A DNA stretch of 64,000 nucleotides from positions 62,001 to 126,000 of the forward strand of contig NZ_MCVI01000034.1 in the NCBI RefSeq assembly GCF_002873135.1. Direction: 5' to 3'. How positions within the stretch are numbered: the stretch's first letter is position 1; each line of letters starts with the position of its first letter. The notes below the pieces were generated by a model. That model ran no database searches, was not told the DNA's origin, and saw only the letters and a list, made by a program, of their open reading frames with translations. Position numbers and translations under genes: made by a program. Source of the DNA: Shewanella sp. 10N.286.48.A6. Lineage in GTDB: Bacteria > Pseudomonadota > Gammaproteobacteria > Enterobacterales > Shewanellaceae. Below, in pieces: positions 20,307 to 29,084 of this stretch.

Positions 20307-20840
20307 TTATTCGGTTATTCCAGCACGTAAATATTTAAACAACTCGATAAATGATTTTGACTCAGGGCCTTTAGCGAGTTCTTTATTGGTTTGTCTGATT
20401 AATTGACGTAACTTTTGACGCTCAAAACTTGCGTATTCAGCCAGTAAAGCTTCAACTTCTTCGTTTGGGTTTTCTAATAAGCGGGCACGTAACTTCTCAA
20501 TTTTATGAACCTGTGCAGATTCATTATTGTTTTTATTCAATACATTATCGATTGATTTAATGATTGGCTCATGATCATAGCCACGCATTAGTTTGCCAAT
20601 GTATTGCAAATGACGACGATAGGCTTCTGTTTTTTGCTTAATATTTTTGGCTTTTAATACTGCATCGTATAAAAACTCTTCTAGCTCGACTTTATCAAGC
20701 TGCGTTTTACTTAATGCAATTAAGCGCATGCCAAGCTCTTGAGCTTCTTCGCTTTCTTTTTTAAATTCTGTTCTGCTGACGTATTCATCGTCATTGTCGT
20801 ATGGCTGTTTAAAGTGATCTGAATCGCCGACAATTTTCAT
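20307..20840 (-). CDS. yjgA: Ribosome maturation factor YjgA (DarP)
   Basis: YjgA/DUF615 family, 177 residues, an RNA-binding factor known in E. coli to assist late assembly of the 50S subunit. The conserved opening (YVSRTEFKKESEEAQELGMR) and the pattern LIALSKTQLDKVELEE, then RRHLQYIGKLMRG (about residues 75-87) are the family signatures. The chain is highly charged and helical. ATG at 20840 is chosen over a longer in-frame start at 20918: GAGAGG lies ten bases upstream, and the extra N-terminus has no family resemblance. The stop lies 24 bases before the Ig-like lipoprotein start, so they may share a transcript. Confidence 0.94.
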   Translation of the reverse strand: MKIVGDSDHFKQPYDNDDEYVSRTEFKKESEEAQELGMRLIALSKTQLDKVELEEFLYDAVLKAKNIKQKTEAYRRHLQYIGKLMRGYDHEPIIKSIDNVLNKNNNESAQVHKIEKLRARLLENPNEEVEALLAEYASFERQKLRQLIRQTNKELAKGPESKSFIELFKYLRAGITE

Positions 20841-21195
20841 AGTAATAAACCTCTCATAAATATCGGCGAATAATAGCACTTTCAGGGTGGTGTAGGCCAC
20901 TGTATAACGGGTTTTCAAGCTTAAGCCGATGAATATTTTTTAAATATGTTAAGGCTGGTCAATCTTTGATGCTTACCATCGTCTTCAGCTTGCCAAAAGA
21001 GCAAGCCTGTAGAGACCGATTTATCAACCAGCTTCATAGAATCAATCTGCGAGAATTCAATATGATACTCACTGATTAACTTAAGGTTAGTTTATTTAGC
21101 GCCATTGTGGTGGGTAAATCCTTGTTTTGATGGTTATCAATACAGTTTTGAATTTGATATGCTAAGCCTAACAATGGAAACTAAAGAGTAAATTT
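20841..21195. other. Divergent intergenic region yjgA / pmbA
   Basis: A 355-base gap between divergent genes that must hold both promoters. No operator, RNA gene or repeat could be recognised. Confidence 0.5.
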
Positions 21196-22539
21196 GTGTC
21201 TACCAATAATATTGATACTGAATTAACGGCGTTACAAGATGCCGTTGCTGTCGCATTAGAGCATGCAAAAAAGTTAGGCACGAGTGCGGCTGAAGTTGCC
21301 ATTAGCAAACAACAAGGTTTGTCGGTTTCAACCCGTGAAAAAGAAGTTGAAACCGTTGAATTTAATAAAGATGGTGCTTTAGGTATTACGGTTTATCGTG
21401 ATGGTTGTAAGGGCAGCTCTTCAACTTCTGACCTTAGTCCTGAAGCCATTGCCGTTGCCGTTAAAGCCGCTGATGATATTGCCCGTTATACCTCATCAGA
21501 CCCTTTTAGTGGCCTTGCTGATAAAGCGTTAATGGCGCAAACCATCCGCGATTTAGATTTATACCATCCTCAAGATATTACTCCTGATGAACTAGCTCAA
21601 TTAGCCATTCGCGCCGAAGAAGCCAGTTTGTCAGTAGACAGTCGGGTGCAGCATTCTGATGGCGCGACCGCTAATGCTCATACTGCAGCCAAGGTCTATG
21701 GCAATAGTCACGGATTTTTAAAAGGCTATTGCAGCTCACGCTATAGCTTAAGTTGTGTGGTGATCGGTGAAGAAGACGATGGCAACATGCAGCGTGACTA
21801 TGATTACACCATTGCACGTAAATATAATGAGTTAATGACGCCTGAGTCAGTGGGGATTTTAGCCGCTAACAAAACGGCTAGTCGTCTCAATGCCCGTAAA
21901 ATTCCCACGGCTAAACTGCCTGTACTATTTTCGCCTGAAATCGCCACTGGTTTAATGGGTCATTTGATCGGTGCGATAAGTGGTAGCAGTCTGTACCGTA
22001 AATCGAGTTTTTTACAAGATTCGATTAATACGCAGCTGTTTCCTGAATGGTTTAACATCGAGGAAAACCCACATCTTATTGGCGCTTTAGCCAGTGCAAA
22101 TTATGATAGTGAAGGTGTGGCTACCCAGCAGCGTAATATTATCGATGCTGGCCATTTATCCACTTACCTGCTAACCAGTTATTCAGCGCGCAAGTTAGAT
22201 TTAGTCAATACAGGTCATGCTGGTGGCATTTATAACTGGACCTTAAGTCATAGCGGCCAAACCTTTGATGAATTAGTAAAAGCCATGGGCACAGGTCTTA
22301 TCGTCACAGAAGTGATGGGCCAAGGTGTCAATATGGTCACAGGCGATTACTCTCGCGGCGCTGCTGGATTTTATGTTGAGAACGGTGAAATTCAGTTCCC
22401 AGTAGAAGAAATCACCATTGCAGGCAATTTAAGAGACATGTTCATGGGCATTCAAGGTGTGGCTAAGGATAGAGACTTACGTTCATCTATTCGCACTGGC
22501 GGTATCTTACTGAGTGAAATGAAAATAGCCGGTAGCTAA
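21196..22539 (+). CDS. pmbA: Metalloprotease PmbA (TldE)
   Basis: PmbA/TldE, 447 residues, the partner of TldD (encoded at 9.3 kb). The TldD/PmbA pair is a zinc protease; only TldD carries the metal site, and consistently no HExxxH motif is seen here. Family segments include KQQGLSVSTREKEVETVEFN (about residues 43-62), GVATQQRNIIDAG, and TGHAGGIYNWTLS near residue 340, with the Gly-rich end GIQGVAKDRDLRSSIRTGG. The start is GTG at 21196 behind AAGAG. The neighbour yjgA is divergent, the same pairing as in enterobacteria. A good terminator follows. Confidence 0.96.
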   Translation: MSTNNIDTELTALQDAVAVALEHAKKLGTSAAEVAISKQQGLSVSTREKEVETVEFNKDGALGITVYRDGCKGSSSTSDLSPEAIAVAVKAADDIARYTSSDPFSGLADKALMAQTIRDLDLYHPQDITPDELAQLAIRAEEASLSVDSRVQHSDGATANAHTAAKVYGNSHGFLKGYCSSRYSLSCVVIGEEDDGNMQRDYDYTIARKYNELMTPESVGILAANKTASRLNARKIPTAKLPVLFSPEIATGLMGHLIGAISGSSLYRKSSFLQDSINTQLFPEWFNIEENPHLIGALASANYDSEGVATQQRNIIDAGHLSTYLLTSYSARKLDLVNTGHAGGIYNWTLSHSGQTFDELVKAMGTGLIVTEVMGQGVNMVTGDYSRGAAGFYVENGEIQFPVEEITIAGNLRDMFMGIQGVAKDRDLRSSIRTGGILLSEMKIAGS

Positions 22540-22579
22540 GCGCTGCGCTGCAGTAATAAGTTTACTGTCTTAACCTTTA

Positions 22580-22601
22580 AAACACCGACTTGTCGGTGTT
22601 T
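22580..22601 (+). terminator. Terminator after pmbA
   Basis: AAACACCGAC and GTCGGTGTTT pair around a TT loop, then a run of T residues. Confidence 0.85.
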
Positions 22602-22733
22602 TTTTGTTTTTGTCAGAGTAATGGAACCCTCTAATTTACATAGTCTTTATGAGCTTTACACTTCTTGACAATCGATTACGCTCAAGCTTAGTCCTATCCA
22701 TTAATATGTAGTTAAATCGTTAATGGAGTTGTT

Positions 22734-24098
22734 ATGTTTGATAAAAAAATGTGTGGATTAATGATGTTGGGACTGAGCTCCTTAACTCTGATGGGCTGTG
22801 ATTCTTCTGATAGTGATGATAACAGTGAAACTGATAGTGCTTATATCCAGTTTTATAATGCGTCGGCTAACAGCACAGCCACATCATTGGTGATGGACGA
22901 GTATGAATACACTTCGGTGGCGTTTAGCGACAGTATGCCCCGCTATAGTTACGCTACTGGTAGTGTCACCATGGAGATCTATGGTTCAGATGAAAATGGT
23001 GATTCAAGCAGTATTTATTCTGAGGACATGGATCTAGATAAAGAAGAGAATCATTTATTTGTCCTTTATGGTGATTATCACTCGCCGGAGCTACTCAAGG
23101 TTATTTATGACCGCGCGGATATGGATGACCTCAATAGCGATGAAGATAATGAATACAGTAAAATGCAGGTGCTGGTTGCCAATGTTACTGCAGAGGAAAT
23201 GGCATTTGATGCTTACATTTCCCTCGACACTGACTCATACGCCGATGCCACTATGATTGGTAGTGTCGATTACCGTGGGGTCACCTCAGAATTGATGCTC
23301 GACACTGATGACTATATTGTTTATCTCACCGACAAGGGTACAGATAATGTGGTCTACACCACAAGCAGTATGAGCTTAACCACAGAAACTGTTTATAAAT
23401 TTATGATTAGAAACAGTTTTGGTTCAGGTGATTTAAAAGTGGTGATCGACAGTGTCGATTCAACCACAACGCCAACGTCTTACACTAACATCGATGCTAC
23501 TGCAGATTTTCGGGTCTTTAACGGGCTAGAGCAACGTAGTTTAGATGTCGATGTGATCAGTAAAGCTGAGTCGCATTACTTACTTGATATCGCTCCTTTT
23601 ACTGTAAGCGATTACCAACAAACCGGTTTTAATGATTATGGCGTCAGTGTCACAGATTCAGCCACTGCAGAAATACTGTTAGACAATGTACTAGTGACCT
23701 TTAATCAAGATGATGTCCGTACCTTATTGCTATACCAAGATGACACAATTAAAGGCATGGTCATTGAACATGATTTGCGCCCAAGAGCCTTTGAAAACAA
23801 CGTTGATATCGTGAATTTATCGCAGGATTATGATGATTTAAGCGTGTATTTTGTTCGCAGCTCGGAGACGATTGAGTCGGCAGAATATAGCATCACGGAT
23901 TTGGATTTTACCGATCAAGATAGCTTAGTATTACTCCATGATAATTATGAAGTTAATGTGGTTTATGAGTCAGATAACGGTACTAAAACCTTATTATATC
24001 AATCTGATTTTATTAGCTTTGACGGTGAAAGTAATTACAGCTTTGTATTAATGCCAGATAGCAGCAGCTCTTTTGGGTATAACTTGGTACAGCTTTAG
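22734..24098 (+). CDS. Acidic lipoprotein, DUF4397-like
   Basis: Predicted lipoprotein of 454 residues: signal peptide with lipobox LTLMGC (Cys about residue 22), then a run of Asp and Ser. The whole mature chain is very acidic, with repeated beta-strand units. The first unit (YIQFYNASANSTATSLVMDE) resembles DUF4397, and similar segments recur (MQVLVANVTAEEMAFDAYIS; FRVFNGLEQRSLDVDVISKA), suggesting three or four copies of one beta domain. No catalytic motif is seen. It is probably surface or periplasmic; function unknown. It has its own terminator and appears to be a single-gene unit. Confidence 0.82.
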   Translation: MFDKKMCGLMMLGLSSLTLMGCDSSDSDDNSETDSAYIQFYNASANSTATSLVMDEYEYTSVAFSDSMPRYSYATGSVTMEIYGSDENGDSSSIYSEDMDLDKEENHLFVLYGDYHSPELLKVIYDRADMDDLNSDEDNEYSKMQVLVANVTAEEMAFDAYISLDTDSYADATMIGSVDYRGVTSELMLDTDDYIVYLTDKGTDNVVYTTSSMSLTTETVYKFMIRNSFGSGDLKVVIDSVDSTTTPTSYTNIDATADFRVFNGLEQRSLDVDVISKAESHYLLDIAPFTVSDYQQTGFNDYGVSVTDSATAEILLDNVLVTFNQDDVRTLLLYQDDTIKGMVIEHDLRPRAFENNVDIVNLSQDYDDLSVYFVRSSETIESAEYSITDLDFTDQDSLVLLHDNYEVNVVYESDNGTKTLLYQSDFISFDGESNYSFVLMPDSSSSFGYNLVQL

Positions 24099-24130
24099 TT
24101 ATTGAGAGTCATAAAAACAGTAAATCAATC

Positions 24131-24159
24131 AAAATGCCGATAAATATTATCGGCATTTT
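24131..24159 (+). terminator. Terminator after the acidic lipoprotein gene
   Basis: AAAATGCCGATA pairs with TATCGGCATTTT, followed by more T residues. Confidence 0.85.
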
Positions 24160-24208
24160 TTTAAATTTGAGTCTCGCTGCGAGCTTTAATAGCAATTAAT
24201 TATGTCAT

Positions 24209-24575
24209 TCAAGTTGCCGTTAACGCCATATTAAACAATCGCTTAAAGGCATTTTTAAAGGCCGTTTGTAAGTCTTGAATATGCTGCTGCGGCAAATGAT
24301 TAATCATCTGGGCGTATGAGACTGCTTGATGGGCATAGCAAACGAATTTAGCGATATTCCATGCGTCATGTCATTGCTCTATTGAGAGTAAATGGCTCCA
24401 TTGTGATAAGTACTGATTAACTACAAGCTGTTGTTCATTAGTGGCTTTCATTCGATATAAGTAAGTGCCAGGTTTGCTTTGCCACAGCGGCTTTAGCTGT
24501 GGTTATTTAATTGGTTAATTGCTTGGCTAAATCAGCGGTAGTGGGCTGGGTGGAGGGTGACATTATCTTATTCAT
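24209..24575 (-). pseudogene. Decayed small gene with frameshift and in-frame TGA
   Basis: Read on the minus strand, an ATG at 24575 opens MNKIMSPSTQPTTADLAKQL and stops after 22 codons. A shifted frame then reads PLWQSKPGTYLYRMKATNEQ, continues to a TGA at 24373-24371, and resumes as HDAWNIAKFVCYAHQAVSYA to a final stop at 24209. The peptide quality on both sides of the TGA (Trp- and aromatic-rich, SIEQ-stop-HDAW) fits a TGG-to-TGA change, and one further indel explains the frame switch. The original protein would be about 120 residues, soluble; family not recognised. This is my own reading, not supported by alignment. Confidence 0.6.
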
Positions 24576-24774
24576 TGTTATGGGGTTTTGTTTTTAGGGT
24601 AGCATGTGTCGCGGTTAAATAAAGGTGTACGTTTAGTTACGATTTATATAGATATTAAAGTGCTTAATAAACAATTGCTTACCTTGGTTGTAACGAAAAG
24701 GCACAACTGTAATGTTGCACTTTAGCTGATATGTTAATTAAATAGGCTCCAATAATAAGATTTATGCTCTTTTT

Positions 24775-24881
24775 GCTTAAACAGAATGACGTGCAATAAA
24801 GCAAAGCCTAGCTTAAACCGAATGAGGTGCAGCTAAGCAAAATTTAGCTTAAACCGAATGACGTATAGCAAAGTAAAATCG
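24775..24881. repeat. Three 36-base imperfect tandem repeats
   Basis: Units start at 24775, 24811 and 24847, each opening GCTTAAAC.GAATGA.GT and exactly 36 bases apart; the third is shortened as it runs into the heptamer array. Divergence is a few bases per unit. Function unknown. Confidence 0.8.
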
Positions 24882-24912
24882 TAAATCGTAAATCGTAAAT
24901 CGTAAATCCTAA
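24878..24912. repeat. Heptamer array ATCGTAA, five units
   Basis: Four perfect copies of ATCGTAA and one variant (ATCCTAA), ending 37 bases before the S10 peptidase start. A slippage-prone tract in this position could alter promoter spacing or leader length. Confidence 0.85.
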
Positions 24913-24949
24913 GTCCTCAATCTAGAACATTAATAATAAGAGAGAAGCT

Positions 24950-26494
24950 ATGAACACCGCCAGTCGAACAGGCATTCTTGCCGCATTGTTATTTTGCTCT
25001 GTTTCCACCGCCGCGATTGCTGAAGAGCCCGTAGCGAGTAAAAAAACAGATTATGACCGTAACATTGCAGTGGATAGCACAGTGGTGACCAACCATAAAA
25101 CCAAGGTGAACGGCAATAGCTTCTCCTATACCGCAACGGTTGGCACTCAGCCTGTATGGAATAAAAAAGGCGAGGCGGTTGCCACTTTAAGTTATACCTA
25201 TTATCAGAGAGATAATGTAAAAGATACCGCCAAACGACCGCTGTTAATCTCTTTCAACGGTGGCCCAGGCTCAGCTTCTGTGTGGATGGATATTGGTTAT
25301 ACCGGCCCGCGTGCAATTAATGTTGATGATGAAGGTTACCCGCTACAACCTTATGGGGTGAAAACCAATCCATACTCGATTTTAGATATTGCCGACATTG
25401 TTTATGTAAACCCGGTCAATACCGGCTATTCAAGGGTATTAGCTAATAAAGACGGTGAAATGCCAAGCAAAGATGAGCAACAAGAGATGTTCTTTGGGGT
25501 TAACGCTGACATCAAATATTTAGCTGAATGGGTCAATACCTTTGTCAGTCGTACTGAACGCTGGCGCTCACCTAAATATCTGATTGGTGAAAGCTATGGC
25601 ACCACCCGAGTTGCTGGGTTGGCACTTGAGTTACAAAATCGCCAATGGATGTATGTGAATGGGGTTATTTTAGTCTCGCCGACTGACATGGGTATTGAGC
25701 GCAAAGGCCCGGTTAAATCAGCTAACCGCTTACCGTATTTCGCAGCAGCGGCTTGGTATCACAAAGCCTTAACTGCTGAACTTCAACAAGCCGACCTCAA
25801 TGACTTTTTACCAGAAGTTGAAGCCTTTACCATTAATGAATATATCCCAGCACTGGCGATGGGTGGCTTTATCGCGCCAGATCATAAGCAAAAAATTGCT
25901 GAGAAAGTGGCGCTGTATTCAGGCCTCAGTGTTGATGTGATATTGAAATCAAACCTTGATGTATCAACGCGCTTCTTTTGGAAAGAGTTACTGCGTGAGC
26001 GTGGGCAAACCATTGGCCGTTTAGACTCACGTTATATTGGCATAGATAAACAAGATGTCGGTGATAGCCCAGACTTTAACGCTGAACTTATGTCTTGGTT
26101 ACACTCCTTTACCCCTGCAATTAATGCTTACATGCGTGAAGAGCTAAATTACAAAACCGATGTAAAATATTACATGCTGGGTGATGTACACCCGTGGGAT
26201 CGCACCGAAAATAAAACCGGTGAAAACCTACGTCAGGCGATGGCGCAAAACCCATATTTAAATGTGTTATTTCAAGCGGGTTACTATGACGGCGCGACGA
26301 ACTACTTCGATGCCAAATATAGCATGTGGCAATTAGATCCGAGCAGCAAAATGAAACAACGCCTTAGCTTTAAAGGCTACCGCAGCGGTCATATGATGTA
26401 TTTACGTGCCGAAGATTTAAAGCAATCAAATCAAGACTTACGTGAGTTTATTGAGAACAGTTTGCCAAAAGAAGATGCGGCAGCAAAATATTAA
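24950..26494 (+). CDS. Exported S10-family serine carboxypeptidase
   Basis: Serine carboxypeptidase-like protein of 514 residues with a Sec signal peptide (cleavage near AAIAEEP, about residue 25). The S10 layout is clear: the oxyanion segment LLISFNGGPGSASVWMDIG (about residues 98-116), the nucleophile in LIGESYGTTRVAG (Ser about 219), the catalytic Asp in the AGYYDGATNYFD region (about 445) and the His in GYRSGHMMYLR (about 475). It is probably periplasmic or secreted and would remove C-terminal residues from peptides. The tandem heptamer repeats lie just upstream of its ribosome site (AGAGAG). A single-gene unit with its own terminator. Confidence 0.93.
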   Translation: MNTASRTGILAALLFCSVSTAAIAEEPVASKKTDYDRNIAVDSTVVTNHKTKVNGNSFSYTATVGTQPVWNKKGEAVATLSYTYYQRDNVKDTAKRPLLISFNGGPGSASVWMDIGYTGPRAINVDDEGYPLQPYGVKTNPYSILDIADIVYVNPVNTGYSRVLANKDGEMPSKDEQQEMFFGVNADIKYLAEWVNTFVSRTERWRSPKYLIGESYGTTRVAGLALELQNRQWMYVNGVILVSPTDMGIERKGPVKSANRLPYFAAAAWYHKALTAELQQADLNDFLPEVEAFTINEYIPALAMGGFIAPDHKQKIAEKVALYSGLSVDVILKSNLDVSTRFFWKELLRERGQTIGRLDSRYIGIDKQDVGDSPDFNAELMSWLHSFTPAINAYMREELNYKTDVKYYMLGDVHPWDRTENKTGENLRQAMAQNPYLNVLFQAGYYDGATNYFDAKYSMWQLDPSSKMKQRLSFKGYRSGHMMYLRAEDLKQSNQDLREFIENSLPKEDAAAKY

Positions 26495-26556
26495 CTGCTA
26501 ATGTTTAAAAATAGCAAAGTCGCACTCATTTTAGGTGGCTGAGCTATTGATTAAAG

Positions 26557-26576
26557 AGGAGCTTCGGCTCCTTTTT
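26557..26576 (+). terminator. Terminator after the S10 peptidase gene
   Basis: AGGAGC-TTCG-GCTCCT hairpin with a stable UUCG tetraloop, followed by T residues. Confidence 0.85.
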
Positions 26577-26720
26577 CGATATTAAACTCAGCGAAATGAA
26601 TGCGAATAAATAGCTGTGTGCACAATGCCATTTTAAGATTGTAATTTAACCAATTAGCGATTAAATAGTCCGTTGTAATATGGCTTCAATAAGCATAAGA
26701 ATAATAAGTTGGAGTGTTAA

Positions 26721-28877
26721 ATGAGAGTAAGCAAGTTATCTGCAATATCGTTAGCCATCACATTGGTTATGAGTATGCAGGCACAGGCCAAAGCCGTAAC
26801 GACACAAGACGTGACAGCGAATGAGTTTTCATGTGAAGGCAAAACCACTGTTCCTATCTATGAGATCCAAGGCGCTGGTGAGATGAGTCCATTTATCGCT
26901 GCAGGCGCGGATGAATCCATTCATGAAGTGACCACTAAAGGTGTGGTTACTGCGCGGGCAGAAAGATTATATAAAGGTTTTTTTATTCAAGATCCCCAAG
27001 GTGACGGCTCGCCTTTGACATCTGATGGTATTTTTGTCCATTGGGGAGACACTGCGCCAGCAGAAATTGTCCCGGGGATGCAGATTTGCGTCACTGGTAA
27101 AGTACAAGAATATGCAGGCTTTACCCAAATCAATATTGCACAGCAGCAACAATTTCACTTAGGTAACTATGTTGGTGAGTTGCCAGCGACCCCGTTACAT
27201 ATTGCTGATGGTCAATCACTTGCCGAAGCGCTGGAGCGTGTTGAAGGCATGAAAGTGCTATTAGACACTGCAAGTGACATGAAAGTTACCCGTTCATTTA
27301 GCCTAGATTATGACTCATATCGCAACAACATGGTGTTATCACATAAAGCGCCACTGATGAAAGCCACGCAGGTTTATGCACCATTATCAGCAGAGGCGAT
27401 AGCATTGAATCGCGCCAATATCGCCAACCAGCTGGTGGTTGAGTCAGACTATAAAGCTGAACATGGCGAGGTGCCGTATTTCCCAAGCTTTAATGCCGAT
27501 AACGGCTATATTCGGGTTGGCGATCAGTTGACCAATATTGAAGGTGTGATTGGCTATAGTTATGAGCAATATCGCTTTATGCCAACCAATGACATTAGTG
27601 CCAGTGATTTTATTCGCCATCATGATCGCACCGTAGCGCCAGCCATTGCGGCCCAAGGTGACTTACGGGTAGCAAGTTTTAATGTACTGAACTTCTTTAA
27701 TAGTGAGTTTGGCGGTGATAAAAACCCATTAGGCCACAATCGCGGGGCAAAGCTTGAGTCTGAAATGCTGCTGCAGCGCACAAAAATCGTGAATGCGATG
27801 GCGGCGATGAATGCCGATATTATTGGCTTAATGGAAGTTGAAAATAATGGCTTTGGTAAGTTAAGTGCCATTCAAAATCTAGTTGATGCCCTTAATGCCA
27901 AGCTGGCACCTGAGCAGGCTTATCAATTTGTTAAAGTCACTGACAATGACGGTTTCATCGGCACTGATGCTATCGCAGTTGGCATATTATATCGACCCGC
28001 CGTTGTTGCTTTAGCTGACGCAGCTCAAATAATCGCGACCCCTGAGCAACACGTGGCAGAAGGAGCGCTAACCCGTATCAATGAGGGCGTAACAGAAACA
28101 AATCCCGCCTACCATAAATATCAGCGCCACAGCCTAATGCAAAGCTTTAGCATTAATGGTAACAAGCTGACGATTGTGGTTAATCATTTTAAATCTAAAG
28201 GCTCAGGCTGTTTAGAAGATTGGTTAAGCTTTAATGAAGATTCAGAGCCTGTAGATTTACAGGGCAAGTGTAATGCCTTTCGCGTTTCTGCTGCTAAAGT
28301 GATCGGTGAGTCGGTAACCGGCTTAGACGGTGATGTGCTGGTGATTGGCGATTTAAATGCCTATGGCAAAGAAGATCCGTTAGCAGTACTCACTGACTAT
28401 GATGCCAGCCTAACTGAACATGTGATAAAAACAGCCTCACACACCAGCTTAAATGGCGCAGAGCATGATGCACAAGGACGTGTGATTGATAAGGGCTATG
28501 GGCTAATCAACTTAAACACCCAAGCACATGGGCCTGCTACATACTCGTACAGTTATGGTGGTGAGTTAGGTAATTTAGACCATGCTTTAGGTAATACAAG
28601 CTTAGCGGCTCGGGTAGTGGCGATTGAAGACTGGCATATCAATGCGGTTGAATCGAGCTTGTTTGAATACAGTAGCAAATACACCGGCGATTTAGTTAAG
28701 TCTGACAATGGCTATTCATCATCAGATCACGATCCGGTGATCATCGCCCTGGCATATCCCGAAGTACAGGATACTAAAGATGCAGATGCTATAATGACAG
28801 CCAAAGATGATGGCGGTAGCTTAGGTTACTTAGGCTTATTGCTCTTGTCTGCTTTAGGTTTTCGCCCTAAAGCCTAA
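26721..28877 (+). CDS. Exported EEP-family nuclease with GlyGly-CTERM tail
   Basis: Extracellular nuclease of 718 residues, similar to NucH/ExeM. After a signal peptide (to about residue 24), an OB-fold-like domain lies at about 60-190 (VVTARAERLYKGFFIQDPQG). The endonuclease/exonuclease/phosphatase domain starts near 310 (LRVASFNVLNFF), with the metal Glu in IIGLMEVENNG, VVNHFKSKGSG, VIGDLNAYGKEDPL and the closing SSDHDPVI. The C-terminus (DDGGSLGYLGLLLLSALGFRPKA in parts: Gly pair, hydrophobic helix, basic end) is a GlyGly-CTERM signal, processed by rhombosortase after type II secretion in Shewanella. The ExeM lamin-tail domain is absent. Likely role: use of extracellular DNA as nutrient or biofilm turnover. 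Confidence 0.93.
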   Translation: MRVSKLSAISLAITLVMSMQAQAKAVTTQDVTANEFSCEGKTTVPIYEIQGAGEMSPFIAAGADESIHEVTTKGVVTARAERLYKGFFIQDPQGDGSPLTSDGIFVHWGDTAPAEIVPGMQICVTGKVQEYAGFTQINIAQQQQFHLGNYVGELPATPLHIADGQSLAEALERVEGMKVLLDTASDMKVTRSFSLDYDSYRNNMVLSHKAPLMKATQVYAPLSAEAIALNRANIANQLVVESDYKAEHGEVPYFPSFNADNGYIRVGDQLTNIEGVIGYSYEQYRFMPTNDISASDFIRHHDRTVAPAIAAQGDLRVASFNVLNFFNSEFGGDKNPLGHNRGAKLESEMLLQRTKIVNAMAAMNADIIGLMEVENNGFGKLSAIQNLVDALNAKLAPEQAYQFVKVTDNDGFIGTDAIAVGILYRPAVVALADAAQIIATPEQHVAEGALTRINEGVTETNPAYHKYQRHSLMQSFSINGNKLTIVVNHFKSKGSGCLEDWLSFNEDSEPVDLQGKCNAFRVSAAKVIGESVTGLDGDVLVIGDLNAYGKEDPLAVLTDYDASLTEHVIKTASHTSLNGAEHDAQGRVIDKGYGLINLNTQAHGPATYSYSYGGELGNLDHALGNTSLAARVVAIEDWHINAVESSLFEYSSKYTGDLVKSDNGYSSSDHDPVIIALAYPEVQDTKDADAIMTAKDDGGSLGYLGLLLLSALGFRPKA

Positions 28878-29084
28878 TCGATGTATTATTTAATAGAAAT
28901 TATTATCATTTAAAATCGGTGGTGGTTTGTAAATTTTTTGAGCGTATTTTATTGCGCTTTGTGCTTGCTTTACAGGCAATTTACTTTAAATCACCGTGAT
29001 AAAAAAAACGCCTGTTATAGTGTTGTGCTAGTAATTGCACCATTTAATGGCTGTGTTTTTTGAGTGTTAAAGAGAGTCGAAAAG

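Noticed and set aside
20841-20918. Longer YjgA start at 20918
   Set aside because: The 26 added residues are hydrophobic and unlike the family; GAGAGG marks the ATG at 20840.
24371-24373. TGA in the decayed gene considered as selenocysteine or other recoding
   Set aside because: A frameshift and an upstream stop also disrupt the same gene, there is no selenocysteine insertion structure evident, and decay explains all three.
24775-24912. Tandem repeats considered as a CRISPR array
   Set aside because: Units are directly adjacent with no spacers, they are degenerate, and no cas gene is present in the window.
28894-28908. Fur-box-like sequence TAGAAATTATTATCA
   Set aside because: It matches a 7-1-7 Fur model only partly (about 12 of 15), lies far from a plausible start, and no iron-related gene is next to it.
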